NCBI GenBank assembly: GCA_947623595.1 | Contig: CANQHC010000014.1 | Location: 1 to 54,338 of the forward strand | DNA length: 54,338 bases | Origin: an uncultured Clostridia bacterium | GTDB lineage: Bacteria; Bacillota; Clostridia; TANB77; CAG-508 | Direction of reading: 5' to 3' | Part shown: piece after piece, positions 1 to 8,470 of the stretch | Numbering within the stretch: position 1 is the first letter of the stretch | Layout of the letters: the number at the start of each line of letters is the position of its first letter | The notes under the pieces: generated by a model | Seen by the model: only the letters and a program-made list of their open reading frames with translations | Told to the model about the DNA's origin: nothing | Databases searched by the model: none | Made by a program: the position numbers and the translations under genes

Positions 1-14
1 ATCATAATAAAAAG

Positions 15-58
15 AAGTGCAATAATCAATTACTTAATTGTAATTAACTATTACACTT
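15..58 (-). terminator. Candidate terminator of the prophage late operon
   Basis: Imperfect hairpin with outer arms AAGTGCAATA and TATTACACTT and an inner perfect stem ATTAC/GTAAT. Read on the minus strand it is followed by a T-rich stretch (CTTCTTTTTATT). It lies about 130 bases past the last tip gene and could end the minus-strand late transcript. Nothing else is recognisable in positions 1-189. Confidence 0.45.
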
Positions 59-189
59 TTATAGTACCAAATAAGCCACCTATCGTAGCTTCTAATATAT
101 TATTTATTAATTTCTTTACTCTTTAATTTAATAACCTTCATTAAGATTGATTTTTATATATTTTTTAAGATAATAAAATTATATTAATT

Positions 190-1236
190 TTATAAACAGA
201 ATGCTGGTGCTATTGTGTGACAATCTGATGAATAAGTAGTATCATTATTTACTGTACCATTAGTATTTACTGTACACCAACTATAACCTAAACTACTAGA
301 ATAATGACTACTTGGACTTCTAAGCCACCATTCTCTATTTGTTCCTTCCCCTTTTCCATTAATATTCGCAGCTTTTATTCTATTTTCTTCAGTTTTAAAA
401 TATTTATATTGGGTACCTTCTTGATTAGTACCCTTATAATAAGTATAAGTGCTAGTTCCAAAGATTTCAGGATAACTTAACCAAAATGCTTTGTCCTGTG
501 TATTTATTGTACTTGTTCCTGTATGTGTTGATAAATTTTTCTTTTTAACTTGTTTTATTAATGGCTGTAATATTGTAGGTAAAGCCTGTATAAAATTATT
601 ATTTATCCAAGTTCGCATTGGAGTAGTATTCCAATTATCTGTATTAGTTGTTACATGTGAACTTCCCCAATAATATACTTCATCAGGATATCCATCATCT
701 GCCAATACTGTTTTACATTGTAAAGTTACAGCTGCTTTTGTTCTTTCACCTGATTGAGTTACTAAATCATCATGGTTAAAATCTAATATTACAAATGTCA
801 TATCTTGTTCACTAATTTTTCCTGAATATTCTTCATCACTTAATCCAACTGTTGCATTTATATGAATTAATCTAGTATCTCCAACGTGCCAATAATCTGA
901 TATATCTATCTCACCGTTGTAATGAGCATTTAACATTTTTTCTAATTCTTCATTAGTTAAATCTGAAAATGGTATTAATTTAATATCTTGCAATTCAATA
1001 TCTATTGTTTCATCTTCTAATAATTTAACTTCTATATTTTCTACACTTCTATAACCACTTGCTTTTATATCATAATAATAAAGTCCTTTTGGTATTTTGT
1101 ATACTTTATTATTTATTGCTTGTACTTCTTTTCCATCCCTATCTCTTAATGTTACAATCGCTTCTGATGGAGTTGTATTAAATGTTACAGTTATTTTCTC
1201 TGCTCCTCCACCTATACCATATATTTTTCCTTTCAT
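190..1236 (-). CDS. Prophage tip/receptor-type protein, PEGA-like domain plus DUF6273-like domain
   Basis: 348 residues from ATG at 1236, preceded by a GAAAGGA ribosome site; an upstream in-frame ATG at 1278 lies inside the neighbouring gene and is unlikely. Residues about 10-85 form a PEGA-like beta domain (KGLYYYDIKASGY). The rest has the conserved segments MLNAHYNGEIDISDYWHVG, REWWLRSPS and a final APAFCL, typical of DUF6273 proteins common in Clostridia and their phages. It is one of four paralogs at the end of the tail module, which suggests a virion surface or host-binding role. The first 25 or so residues nearly match the gene at 2883-4223, although the C-terminal domains differ. The function is inferred from position only. 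Confidence 0.75.
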   Translation of the reverse strand: MKGKIYGIGGGAEKITVTFNTTPSEAIVTLRDRDGKEVQAINNKVYKIPKGLYYYDIKASGYRSVENIEVKLLEDETIDIELQDIKLIPFSDLTNEELEKMLNAHYNGEIDISDYWHVGDTRLIHINATVGLSDEEYSGKISEQDMTFVILDFNHDDLVTQSGERTKAAVTLQCKTVLADDGYPDEVYYWGSSHVTTNTDNWNTTPMRTWINNNFIQALPTILQPLIKQVKKKNLSTHTGTSTINTQDKAFWLSYPEIFGTSTYTYYKGTNQEGTQYKYFKTEENRIKAANINGKGEGTNREWWLRSPSSHYSSSLGYSWCTVNTNGTVNNDTTYSSDCHTIAPAFCL

Positions 1237-1256
1237 ATATTTTTCCTTTCTTTTTT

Positions 1257-2339
1257 TTATACACAAAATGCTGGACAAATACCTTCTGAACCATGAATAT
1301 CAATAAATTTTCCAGCACTGGTTACACTCATAAAGTAGTAATTATTATAATAATTCTGGTACAATGTAAATTCAGTACTCGGACTTCTAAGCCACCAATT
1401 TGTTGTATTTCCTTTTTCACCATTATTATTGTAATATTTTATTCTATTCTTTGAAGTTTTGTAATATTCATAAAGACTTCCTTCATAATTTCCTATGGGA
1501 TTACCATATAAATATGAACCTACGGTATTTTCATTAGTTACTTCAGGAACACTTAACAAGAATATTTTATCATCAGAAGAATTTGATACTGTCGCATTTG
1601 CAATTTCTCTATCATGATTTTTTAAATTTTTTTTACGTACTGTTTTAATTAACTTAATAAAAATTTCAGGCATTGCATTTAAAACTGTTTCATTAAACCA
1701 AGCACGTCGAGGATTATCCTTATAATTTGTCGCTTTATCATAGTAATTGGGAGAAGTGTCATAATAAGGACCAAATTCATATGTACCGTCCCCATTAGCG
1801 CTATCTCCATCACAACCAAAACATTCTCTGAATTGTACTGTAACAGCGGCTTTTGTTCTTTCTCCAGCTTTTGTTACTAAGTCATCATGGTCAAAGCCTA
1901 TAATAACAATTGTTATATCTTGTTCGACATACTTTTCAGAACTTCTTTTTCCAATGATTTCATTTATGTGAATTTTCCTTGTATCTCCAACGTGCCAATA
2001 ATCTGATATATTAAGTTCCCCATTGTAGTGTGCATTTAGCATTCTTTCTAATTGCGTATCTGTTGCTGTTGAAAAACTAAATTCATTTTGAAAATTAACA
2101 TCTATTTCATCATCTTTGTAAATTTCTATTCTTTTATTTTCTATATTAGGATATCCTTCAGCACTAGCAGTATATGTATAAACTCCTGTTTCTAATTCAT
2201 ATATATTATTTTGTATTGGTTGCATTATTTGTCCTTTTAAATTTTTGACAATTAATATCGCATTTTCTGGAGTTAAATTAAATGTTACTTGCCATTTTTC
2301 TACTTTGCCACCGCCTGTTTTGTCTACTCCACCTATCAT
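1257..2339 (-). CDS. Prophage tip protein, PEGA-like plus DUF6273-like domain
   Basis: 360 residues. The ATG follows a strong AAAGGAGG site that overlaps the end of the upstream gene. It has an N-terminal PEGA-like domain (GVYTYTASAEGYPNIENK) and a DUF6273-like domain with MLNAHYNGELNISDYWHVGD, NWWLRSPST and a final CPAFCV. Its N-terminus (MIGGVDKTGGGKVEKWQV) belongs to the same subtype as the recoded gene at 4248-5336, whereas the genes at 190 and 2883 share another subtype, so the two kinds alternate. The C-terminal 45 residues are rich in Tyr, Asn and Ser, as in a variable binding surface. Probably a virion tip protein; ligand unknown. Confidence 0.75.
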   Translation of the reverse strand: MIGGVDKTGGGKVEKWQVTFNLTPENAILIVKNLKGQIMQPIQNNIYELETGVYTYTASAEGYPNIENKRIEIYKDDEIDVNFQNEFSFSTATDTQLERMLNAHYNGELNISDYWHVGDTRKIHINEIIGKRSSEKYVEQDITIVIIGFDHDDLVTKAGERTKAAVTVQFRECFGCDGDSANGDGTYEFGPYYDTSPNYYDKATNYKDNPRRAWFNETVLNAMPEIFIKLIKTVRKKNLKNHDREIANATVSNSSDDKIFLLSVPEVTNENTVGSYLYGNPIGNYEGSLYEYYKTSKNRIKYYNNNGEKGNTTNWWLRSPSTEFTLYQNYYNNYYFMSVTSAGKFIDIHGSEGICPAFCV

Positions 2340-2343
2340 TTAA

Positions 2344-2865
2344 TTATTCCTCCTTTTTATCTGTTTCTGGCTTTACAGGAAATTGCACTTCGTATGGAAA
2401 TCCTTTTTGTTGTGGTATATCTCTTAATTCTTGTCTATATTTTGCCATTGGCGAATTTTTTATTTCTTTTAAACTTGTAAAAAAATCTTTTATTCCTTGA
2501 ACTATCGTTGTCATAGTTATTTCTTCTGGCATATTTAATTTAAGTCTATCTAATACCATTTCTTTGTCTGTTTCTTGTAAAAGTTTATCTCTTTGTGTTC
2601 TTACTATTTTTGCATATTCATCATATTCTTGTTGCCTTGCATATTCTAACCATTTATCATATTCTGCTAATATATCATCTTTTAATGTTTTTCTATACCA
2701 TGTTTTAATTGTATAAGTATCATATACATATATCATTTCTGTTTCTTCTTCCCTTTGTCTTTGTTCTTCTTGTATGTTTGTATTAAATGTTACTATACAT
2801 TTTTCGTATTTGTCATAATAATTAACATCTAATTTTTCTGGTTTTACTGTACTTTCTGTTCTCAT
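2344..2865 (-). CDS. Phage tail-fibre associated protein, probable assembly chaperone
   Basis: 173 residues, highly charged and mostly helical. The conserved stretch near residues 135-165 (SPMAKYRQELRDIPQQ, then GFPYEVQFP) is typical of small proteins encoded beside tail-fibre genes in Firmicutes phages, often called tail fibre assembly or chaperone-like proteins. It sits between two tip genes and ends four bases before the next start, so it is probably co-translated. I recognise the family by this motif only; the chaperone role is an inference. Confidence 0.55.
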   Translation of the reverse strand: MRTESTVKPEKLDVNYYDKYEKCIVTFNTNIQEEQRQREEETEMIYVYDTYTIKTWYRKTLKDDILAEYDKWLEYARQQEYDEYAKIVRTQRDKLLQETDKEMVLDRLKLNMPEEITMTTIVQGIKDFFTSLKEIKNSPMAKYRQELRDIPQQKGFPYEVQFPVKPETDKKEE

Positions 2866-2882
2866 ATTTTAACTCCTTTCTT

Positions 2883-3030
2883 CTAAATTTCAGATGGTAT
2901 ATATAAAAGGCGACCGCCAACGTACGAAGCCGAATAGGAAGAATAGTAGTACCAATAGAAGAACCACAAGCCACAGTACAAGCCATCATTGCAGTAACCA
3001 CCAACGCGCAACACACGAGACCCCAAACCG
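2883..3030 (-). other. Candidate DGR variable region (VR)
   Basis: The last 140 or so bases of the tip gene, from codons for SRVLRVGG to the stop. Invariant segments (LRVGG, GLW, VGGRLL) alternate with clusters of Tyr, Trp, Phe, Ser, Cys, Asp and Leu codons, as produced by adenine-specific mutagenic retrohoming. No second copy of the invariant segments was seen in the window, so the template repeat is absent here. Confidence 0.55.
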
Positions 3031-4223
3031 TAGAACGAGTAGTCTGGTATGTAGGTGCTATCGGAGCCGCTCGTTGTCTTAGTTAATTGTAGTGCTGGGA
3101 AACTAGCATCGTATCCAACATCTTTGATATAACCATTTGTAGAAGGACACTTCCAACCTAGTTTTGTGTATGGACTTGCAAATTTGTCACTCTCATATTT
3201 TGTAGGATCTGTACATACACAAGCCTGTGAGTCTGTGAAGTTGATTCCATCACACCATTGATAAATATTACCGAAGATATTTTCAATACCTCTATAAATA
3301 ACAGCACTTTTCTTGTCATTAGCAAGACAGCCTGATTTCATTTGTAAGCTATCTAATGCTCCTGTATTAATTATTGAACCATTACATACACCATAACCTA
3401 TTGTTTTTTGACAATCATAATCAGCATACTCTACTAAATAAAGCATTTGTATTAAAGACCAACGAAGTATATCCATTAGTCCCCAGTTAGTTCCGATTTT
3501 TTTAGTTGCATTTCTTAAATCTGTTATTGAAATATCTACTAAATTAGCAACACCCCTCTTAGTTGTAACATCAGAACTTGAACCTGTTGCTGTATATCTT
3601 CCTATGTAAAATTTTTCACTTTTGTTAGGTGTTAAATCTGTTTGACTTTGGCTTATATAAATATATTCCCAAGTTGCTCCGTCTTCTACTTTTTGCTCTC
3701 TGTTCCAATAAAATTCTGGTACTTCTGTCATTACATAATCATAATCAGTCCAATTCCAATCTGGTTCATCTGCATATTTTAATACATTTCCAGATTTGTT
3801 TAATGCGCAAGTTCTTATATTTGACCAAGGATAGATGTTATCAAAATCGTTAAGTGTGCTATCTATATTATCAATACCATTAACTGCATTTGCTGTTTTA
3901 TCTATTCCACCTTCTAGTCTTTCCCAAGTTGTTTCTGAATTTGCTATATTTCTTCTTACTCCATATACTTCTTTTTGTAATGTTATATCTATTGTTTCAT
4001 CTTCTAATAATTTAACTTCTATATTTTTTCTGCCAACATATCCACTTGCTGTTACGTCATAATAATAAAGTCCCATTGGTATTCTATATACTTTATTATT
4101 TGAAGAATGTACTTCTTTTCCATCTCTATCTCTTAATGTTACAATTGCTTCTGATGGAGTTGTATTAAATGTTATAGTTATTTTTTCTGCTCCTCCACCT
4201 ATACCATATATTTTTCCTTTCAT
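2883..4223 (-). CDS. Prophage tip protein with C-type-lectin-like variable C-terminus (candidate DGR target)
   Basis: 446 residues. Residues 1-80 are the same PEGA-like module as the gene ending at 190 (MKGKIYGIGGGAEKIT). Residues about 100-446 form an FGE-sulfatase/C-type-lectin-like domain of the kind used by diversity-generating retroelements: FYIGRYTATG, a segment around IENIFGNIYQWCDG, then GSRVLRVGG followed by a Tyr/Trp/Phe/Ser/Cys-rich segment and VGGRLLYIPSEI. Variable positions in such regions usually come from AAY codons, and here TAC, TAT, TTC and TGG crowd the last 45 codons. The 3' end is clearly more GC-rich than its surroundings. A reverse transcriptase, Avd and template repeat are not visible in the window and would have to lie further left. 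Confidence 0.75.
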   Translation of the reverse strand: MKGKIYGIGGGAEKITITFNTTPSEAIVTLRDRDGKEVHSSNNKVYRIPMGLYYYDVTASGYVGRKNIEVKLLEDETIDITLQKEVYGVRRNIANSETTWERLEGGIDKTANAVNGIDNIDSTLNDFDNIYPWSNIRTCALNKSGNVLKYADEPDWNWTDYDYVMTEVPEFYWNREQKVEDGATWEYIYISQSQTDLTPNKSEKFYIGRYTATGSSSDVTTKRGVANLVDISITDLRNATKKIGTNWGLMDILRWSLIQMLYLVEYADYDCQKTIGYGVCNGSIINTGALDSLQMKSGCLANDKKSAVIYRGIENIFGNIYQWCDGINFTDSQACVCTDPTKYESDKFASPYTKLGWKCPSTNGYIKDVGYDASFPALQLTKTTSGSDSTYIPDYSFYGLGSRVLRVGGYCNDGLYCGLWFFYWYYYSSYSASYVGGRLLYIPSEI

Positions 4224-4247
4224 ATTTTTGTTTTCCTTTCTAATAAA

Positions 4248-5336
4248 TTATAAACAAAATGATGGACATAATGCAGTATAAGGAAACTCTCCCCCGTTAT
4301 ATCCACAACTGCCATCATTTTCTACTGTAATCCAAGAATAATCATCTGTACTTGAAGCGTCTGATTTTGTACTTGGAGAACGTAACCACCATTCACAGCT
4401 ATTCTCACCTTTAACTCCATTATTATTAGCATATTTTTGTCTATTAAAAGTATTTTTATAATATTCATATTGTTCCCCCTCATAATTACTAGGAGGATTA
4501 TTTTTTATATAAAAATTATAACTTTGTGTCCCAAATACTTCAGGATAACTTAATAGAAATGCTTTATCTTCTGTAGGTGTCGGGTTAGTTGATGAATCAA
4601 TAAAAAAATGATTAGCTAAATTCTTTTTTATTACTGTTTTTATTAATTTATTAAATGAATTTGGTATTGATGCGATAAAATTATTATTCAACCATATTCT
4701 ACAAGGGTTTTTACTATAATTATCACTAAAACTAGATTTCACTGAACTACCGCCAATAGTAGTGTTGTTCATATATTCCTTTGTTTCCTAAAACTTCTCT
4801 GCATTGAACTGTAATTGCTGCCTTTGTTCTACTTCCAATTTGGTCTTTTAAATCATCATGATTTATTCCTATAATTACAAATGTCATATCTTGTGCAACA
4901 TGTGAAGTCGAATTATTATTATCAGCTGGTATTGCATTTATATGTACTAACCTTGTATCTCCAACATGCCAATAATCTTCTATATTAATTTCTCCGTTGT
5001 AATGTGCATTTAACATTTTTTCTATTTCTGCATTTGTTGCTTTTTCAAATGTATATTGTGCATATATTGAAGTTAAAGTCACATCAACAGTCATTTCTTT
5101 ATATACTTCTAACCTTTCATTTTGTTTACTTATATATCCTTCAGCATTTGCTGTATATGTATAAATTCCTGTCGGTAAGTTATAGGTTACCCCCCCCCCG
5201 ATTTTTGAATGCTTACAGGCGCAACGATTTGCTGTTTTGAGTTCTTCAAGACTAATGTTGCAGTTTCTGGTATCAAATTAAATGTTACATTCCATCTTTC
5301 AATTTTTCCTCTTGAAATGTCTATTCCACCTATCAT
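4248..5336 (-). CDS. Prophage tip protein, PEGA plus DUF6273-like, interrupted by a G10 tract and a CGG +1 site
   Basis: Starts at ATG 5336, overlapping the upstream stop (ATGA). Frame 0 encodes MIGGIDISRGKIERWNVTFN and continues to a run of ten G (plus-strand C at 5190-5199), after which it meets TAA. One extra G (or a -1 slip) would lead into the correct frame (VTYNLPTGIYTYTANAEGY, then MLNAHYNGEINIEDYWHVG). That frame reads TAT TGG CGG TAG at 4752-4747; skipping the C gives YYW-G-SSV, matching the paralog ending at 190 (VYYWGSSH), and continues to WWLRSPS and CPSFCL. So two distinct recoding points break this gene. It may be phase-off, recoded or decaying; the intact domains on both sides argue against long decay. 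Confidence 0.65.
5190..5199 (-). repeat. Homopolymer of ten G within a tip gene
   Basis: Ten consecutive C on the plus strand (G on the coding strand) inside codons 46-49 of the tip gene, the only such tract I noticed in this very AT-rich window. Frame 0 stops at the following TAA. A tract of 8 or 11 G would keep the reading frame. Such tracts commonly mediate phase variation by slipped-strand mispairing. Confidence 0.8.
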
Positions 5337-6430
5337 ACAACCACCTCATTTGCTTTTTGAATTGATAAATTTATGGTTACTTCTTCTTCTGGCTTTTCTT
5401 TTATTCTTATTTTATATCCCCCATCATAGCTTTCTATTTCTCCTGGACCTGTCATCTTCTCTTGGTTATCTATATCAGGATGTCCAGCAATAAAATGCTT
5501 GCTTGTTACAGTTTCATCTTGTACATCATATTCATATTTTTCTTCGCTTTGTATCCAACTTTCTGGACTTATGGTTATAGTTTTATACCTTAAGGAATAT
5601 TCTTGTATACTATTTGTATTTTCAGATATTTTTATTTGACTATTTTGTATATCCGTTTTATTTTGCTCTATATTTTTTTTATTTTGGTTTATTTCATTCA
5701 ATAGTTGTGTTGCCACATCTCCAGAAAGTTGATCTTTTATTTCTTCAAACCACTTTTCAAAATCATCATTATATGTTTTTTCTAAATTTACTAACCATTC
5801 TTCAAAAGTTTTCTTTTTTTCTTCTAAATCTTTTTCCGCTTCTTCTGTTGTTTTTTTATACCATGTTTGATATTGAACAAATAAAGTAGATGTGTCAACT
5901 TGTTTAATTAAGCTTGTAACCCAAGGACATTCTTCACTTCCTCTACAATCTGTAATTAAATCTTGTGTAATTTCTACACAAGATGGACTAATTACTATAT
6001 CAGCTAATCTAAATTCAGATATGTCTTCATCTGTATTTATTTCAGGATGAACAGGATTGCTTGAGGCTGAACCTTTTCTATAAACAATACTTCCTTCTCT
6101 TCCTGCCTGTGTTTTATCAACCTGGGCAATAATACTATCAATTCTTGTTAGAAGCTCTGAATTTCGTGATATAGTTATAAGTAAATCACTTGGATTCTCG
6201 AACCATTTGTCACCTATAAGAGCATAACCTGCAGAAACTTTTATGTTCATTCCATCTGATGAAGAAAAAACCTGTAAAAAATTAGAAGGCTCCCCTTCTG
6301 GTGTTGCGAAAACACCATTACTTATGAGCCTTCTATATGGTCTATTCATATCATCTGCTGAGTATGTTCTATCTTCAGCGATAGAATCAAAAAATCCAGC
6401 TTCAACTTTATATTTTACATCGTTTACCAT
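5333..6430 (-). CDS. Phage baseplate/tail structural protein
   Basis: 365 residues. The N-terminus (AGFFDSIAEDRTYSADDMNR, then LISNGVFATP) matches structural proteins found next to the Dit/Tal genes in clostridial siphoviruses, where they form the adsorption apparatus. Residues about 180-280 are a long coiled coil (EEAEKDLEEKKKTFEEW, NQNKKNIEQNKTDIQNSQ). The C-terminal 80 residues look like a small beta domain. It follows the Gp37-like gene by 11 bases and overlaps the next tip gene by ATGA. Probably links the baseplate to the tip proteins; the exact role is not known. Confidence 0.7.
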   Translation of the reverse strand: MVNDVKYKVEAGFFDSIAEDRTYSADDMNRPYRRLISNGVFATPEGEPSNFLQVFSSSDGMNIKVSAGYALIGDKWFENPSDLLITISRNSELLTRIDSIIAQVDKTQAGREGSIVYRKGSASSNPVHPEINTDEDISEFRLADIVISPSCVEITQDLITDCRGSEECPWVTSLIKQVDTSTLFVQYQTWYKKTTEEAEKDLEEKKKTFEEWLVNLEKTYNDDFEKWFEEIKDQLSGDVATQLLNEINQNKKNIEQNKTDIQNSQIKISENTNSIQEYSLRYKTITISPESWIQSEEKYEYDVQDETVTSKHFIAGHPDIDNQEKMTGPGEIESYDGGYKIRIKEKPEEEVTINLSIQKANEVVV

Positions 6431-6441
6431 CTTTTGCCTCC

Positions 6442-7596
6442 TTATTCTATATATTCAAATGTCGGTTCCATTTTGTAGCCACTTTCTTCTTGATTTTCAA
6501 TTATTTCAGCAATTCTTGCATTAATAGACATTTCATATTCATTTATTATATTGACTATATCTCCTAATTTGTAGTCTTTTTTGTAAGTGTAGTTCATACC
6601 TATAATAACTTCACCTGTAAATGAAGTATTCGATTTATATGTTGCTAGTTTTTCGTATCCTATATTTTCTAAACTTTCAATGTAAACATCTTTGCAGAGT
6701 TTGACTTCTGTGACTTCTCCCTCTTCATTTTTAGTTATTGTCGCAATATTAACACCATCAACTTGATAATATATTATACCTTCTACTGTTACTTGCTTTC
6801 CATGAGGATATCTGTGTGTGAGTTCGTCATATTCAATTACACTAGAAGTATCCTTTTCATCAAAATAGATTTCATGTCGATCTATTCCCTTTCCGCTTCC
6901 AATTATAGTAACAGCTCTATTTACTCCCTCTCCTTCTCCTGCAACTAAAGCAACATTCTTTATATTCCCATTATCTTGAACATAGTCTGTCGTAGAAATG
7001 TTGTCAAATTCAGGAGAAAATGTAATATATTCTGTTTTATCCTCTCCTTTGAATAATGAAAAAACAAATTGCTTATTTATAATTGTAACTTTAAATCCCC
7101 ATCCAAGTTGTTTACATAGATCCTCTGTTTTTTCTCCTACATTTGCATAAGTTACTTGTTGTTTTATAGTTTCTGTAAATCCAACCTTATTTCCGAGAAT
7201 AAAATTTTCTATTTTTCTATCAGCATTTGTTGGATTAATAATTGCATCTTCTACTAATGTTCTAATATAATCTTCTACTAATCCATTAAAATTGGTTTGC
7301 TTTTCAACTATTCTTTGATATAAGATATTTTTAACATCTGTACCAGTAATAATTAGTTGATTTCCATTTTCCTCATCCGTTTTTAATTCGATTTTATCTA
7401 TTTCGCAAACCATATCATCATCACTACGTTCGAGATATTTGCTTTCTTTTAATTTATTAAGATTTTCTATGGAAGCAGAAATAACTAATTCACAATCTCC
7501 TATTGCATTATATCTATTTGTCCAAATAACACTTAAGAAAGTATCAATTATATGTATTCTATTTAATTCCTTGTCTAAAAAGTATAAATCCTCCAT
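6442..7596 (-). CDS. Siphovirus Gp37-like tail protein (Tal-type)
   Basis: 384 residues. The N-terminus (MEDLYFLDKELNRIHIIDTF), the middle (YIRTLVEDAIINP, LCKQLGWGFKV) and the end (YKLGDIVNIINEYEMSINAR, ESGYKMEPTFEY) fit the ReqiPepy6 Gp37-like family, a tail-tip hub protein. It sits in the standard position between the distal tail protein and the baseplate/receptor genes. It is shorter than lytic Tal proteins and has no visible peptidase domain. No in-frame CGG. Confidence 0.8.
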   Translation of the reverse strand: MEDLYFLDKELNRIHIIDTFLSVIWTNRYNAIGDCELVISASIENLNKLKESKYLERSDDDMVCEIDKIELKTDEENGNQLIITGTDVKNILYQRIVEKQTNFNGLVEDYIRTLVEDAIINPTNADRKIENFILGNKVGFTETIKQQVTYANVGEKTEDLCKQLGWGFKVTIINKQFVFSLFKGEDKTEYITFSPEFDNISTTDYVQDNGNIKNVALVAGEGEGVNRAVTIIGSGKGIDRHEIYFDEKDTSSVIEYDELTHRYPHGKQVTVEGIIYYQVDGVNIATITKNEEGEVTEVKLCKDVYIESLENIGYEKLATYKSNTSFTGEVIIGMNYTYKKDYKLGDIVNIINEYEMSINARIAEIIENQEESGYKMEPTFEYIE

Positions 7597-7598
7597 TA

Positions 7599-8459
7599 CT
7601 ATACTCCTAAATAAACTTTATAATATTTAAAACGAATATCTACTAGCATATCGTTTTTTCCATCATCTGCTAAAAAACTATAGTGATTATCTCCTATTCC
7701 TAATTGAAAAAATGTAGGCTTACCTTTAATTTGAGGAACTAAATTATACTCAACTGCTTCTCTTGTAAGAATAACTGATTTTCTACCTTTATTGCAATTA
7801 ATAACCAACTTGTCATTTTCTCTAAATTGATATTCTATAATTAAATTTTTCCCATTGTCAGTATTTCGAATTTCTAATCTATTAACAGTTCCCAAAAATG
7901 TCACATTAATAATTAATCCTGTATCGCTCTCACTATCATTTACAACATTTGTTACTTTTTCGATATCAAGATCAGAAAAAGCTATTGGCTCGTCTACATT
8001 AATAGAAAAAGGAAAAGTAAATCTTTTAATAACTTTTGATATACTTGTAACTATTTCGTTTAAATCTTTAAAATATGGATCTGGACATAATATTGCTATT
8101 TGTGCTACTTCTTTTTGAACAAATTGTGGAACATCAAATGTTTGAACATATCCTTCAATAAAAACATCTCTCAGTTCAGTCCTATAATGTATTTTACACC
8201 ATTCTTTATTTTTGAAATACTTATATAAAATCAATCTGTTTCTTTCTACATTTCCATTGAGTGTAATCGTTATCACAATTTGTCTATTTGTAATTTTAGA
8301 GCTATTAAAAGACGATCCATCAGTATTAGCATAATTTGAAGTATTTATATTAGCATTTGGAGGGTCAAGGCCTTCAATATTAGTTACTTGAAAATTATTT
8401 TCATTACTCGTAAGTTCTAAAACTGCTCCTTTGGTATTTTCTACTTCTAAAGTAAACAT
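7599..8459 (-). CDS. Distal tail protein (Dit), phage tail family
   Basis: 286 residues. The N-terminal motif around MFTLEVENTKGAVLELT and GLDPPNANINTSNYANTDGS, the arginine/lysine-rich belt (ILYKYFKNKEWCKIHYRT) and CPDPYFKDLNE are typical of Dit proteins, which form the hexameric hub between tail tube and baseplate. The second half is a galectin-like beta domain. It starts 11 bases after the tape measure stop and is followed after 2 bases by the Gp37-like gene, as usual in siphoviruses. Confidence 0.85.
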   Translation of the reverse strand: MFTLEVENTKGAVLELTSNENNFQVTNIEGLDPPNANINTSNYANTDGSSFNSSKITNRQIVITITLNGNVERNRLILYKYFKNKEWCKIHYRTELRDVFIEGYVQTFDVPQFVQKEVAQIAILCPDPYFKDLNEIVTSISKVIKRFTFPFSINVDEPIAFSDLDIEKVTNVVNDSESDTGLIINVTFLGTVNRLEIRNTDNGKNLIIEYQFRENDKLVINCNKGRKSVILTREAVEYNLVPQIKGKPTFFQLGIGDNHYSFLADDGKNDMLVDIRFKYYKVYLGV

Positions 8460-8470
8460 TCTTTATCCTC

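Noticed and set aside
1..189. Prophage left attachment site.
   Set aside because: No copy of the tRNA-fMet 3' end is present; the lysis genes and left end must lie outside the window.
2894..3082. Plus-strand open frame across the variable region.
   Set aside because: It is antisense to the lectin-like C-terminus, has no ribosome site, and arises from its unusual base composition.
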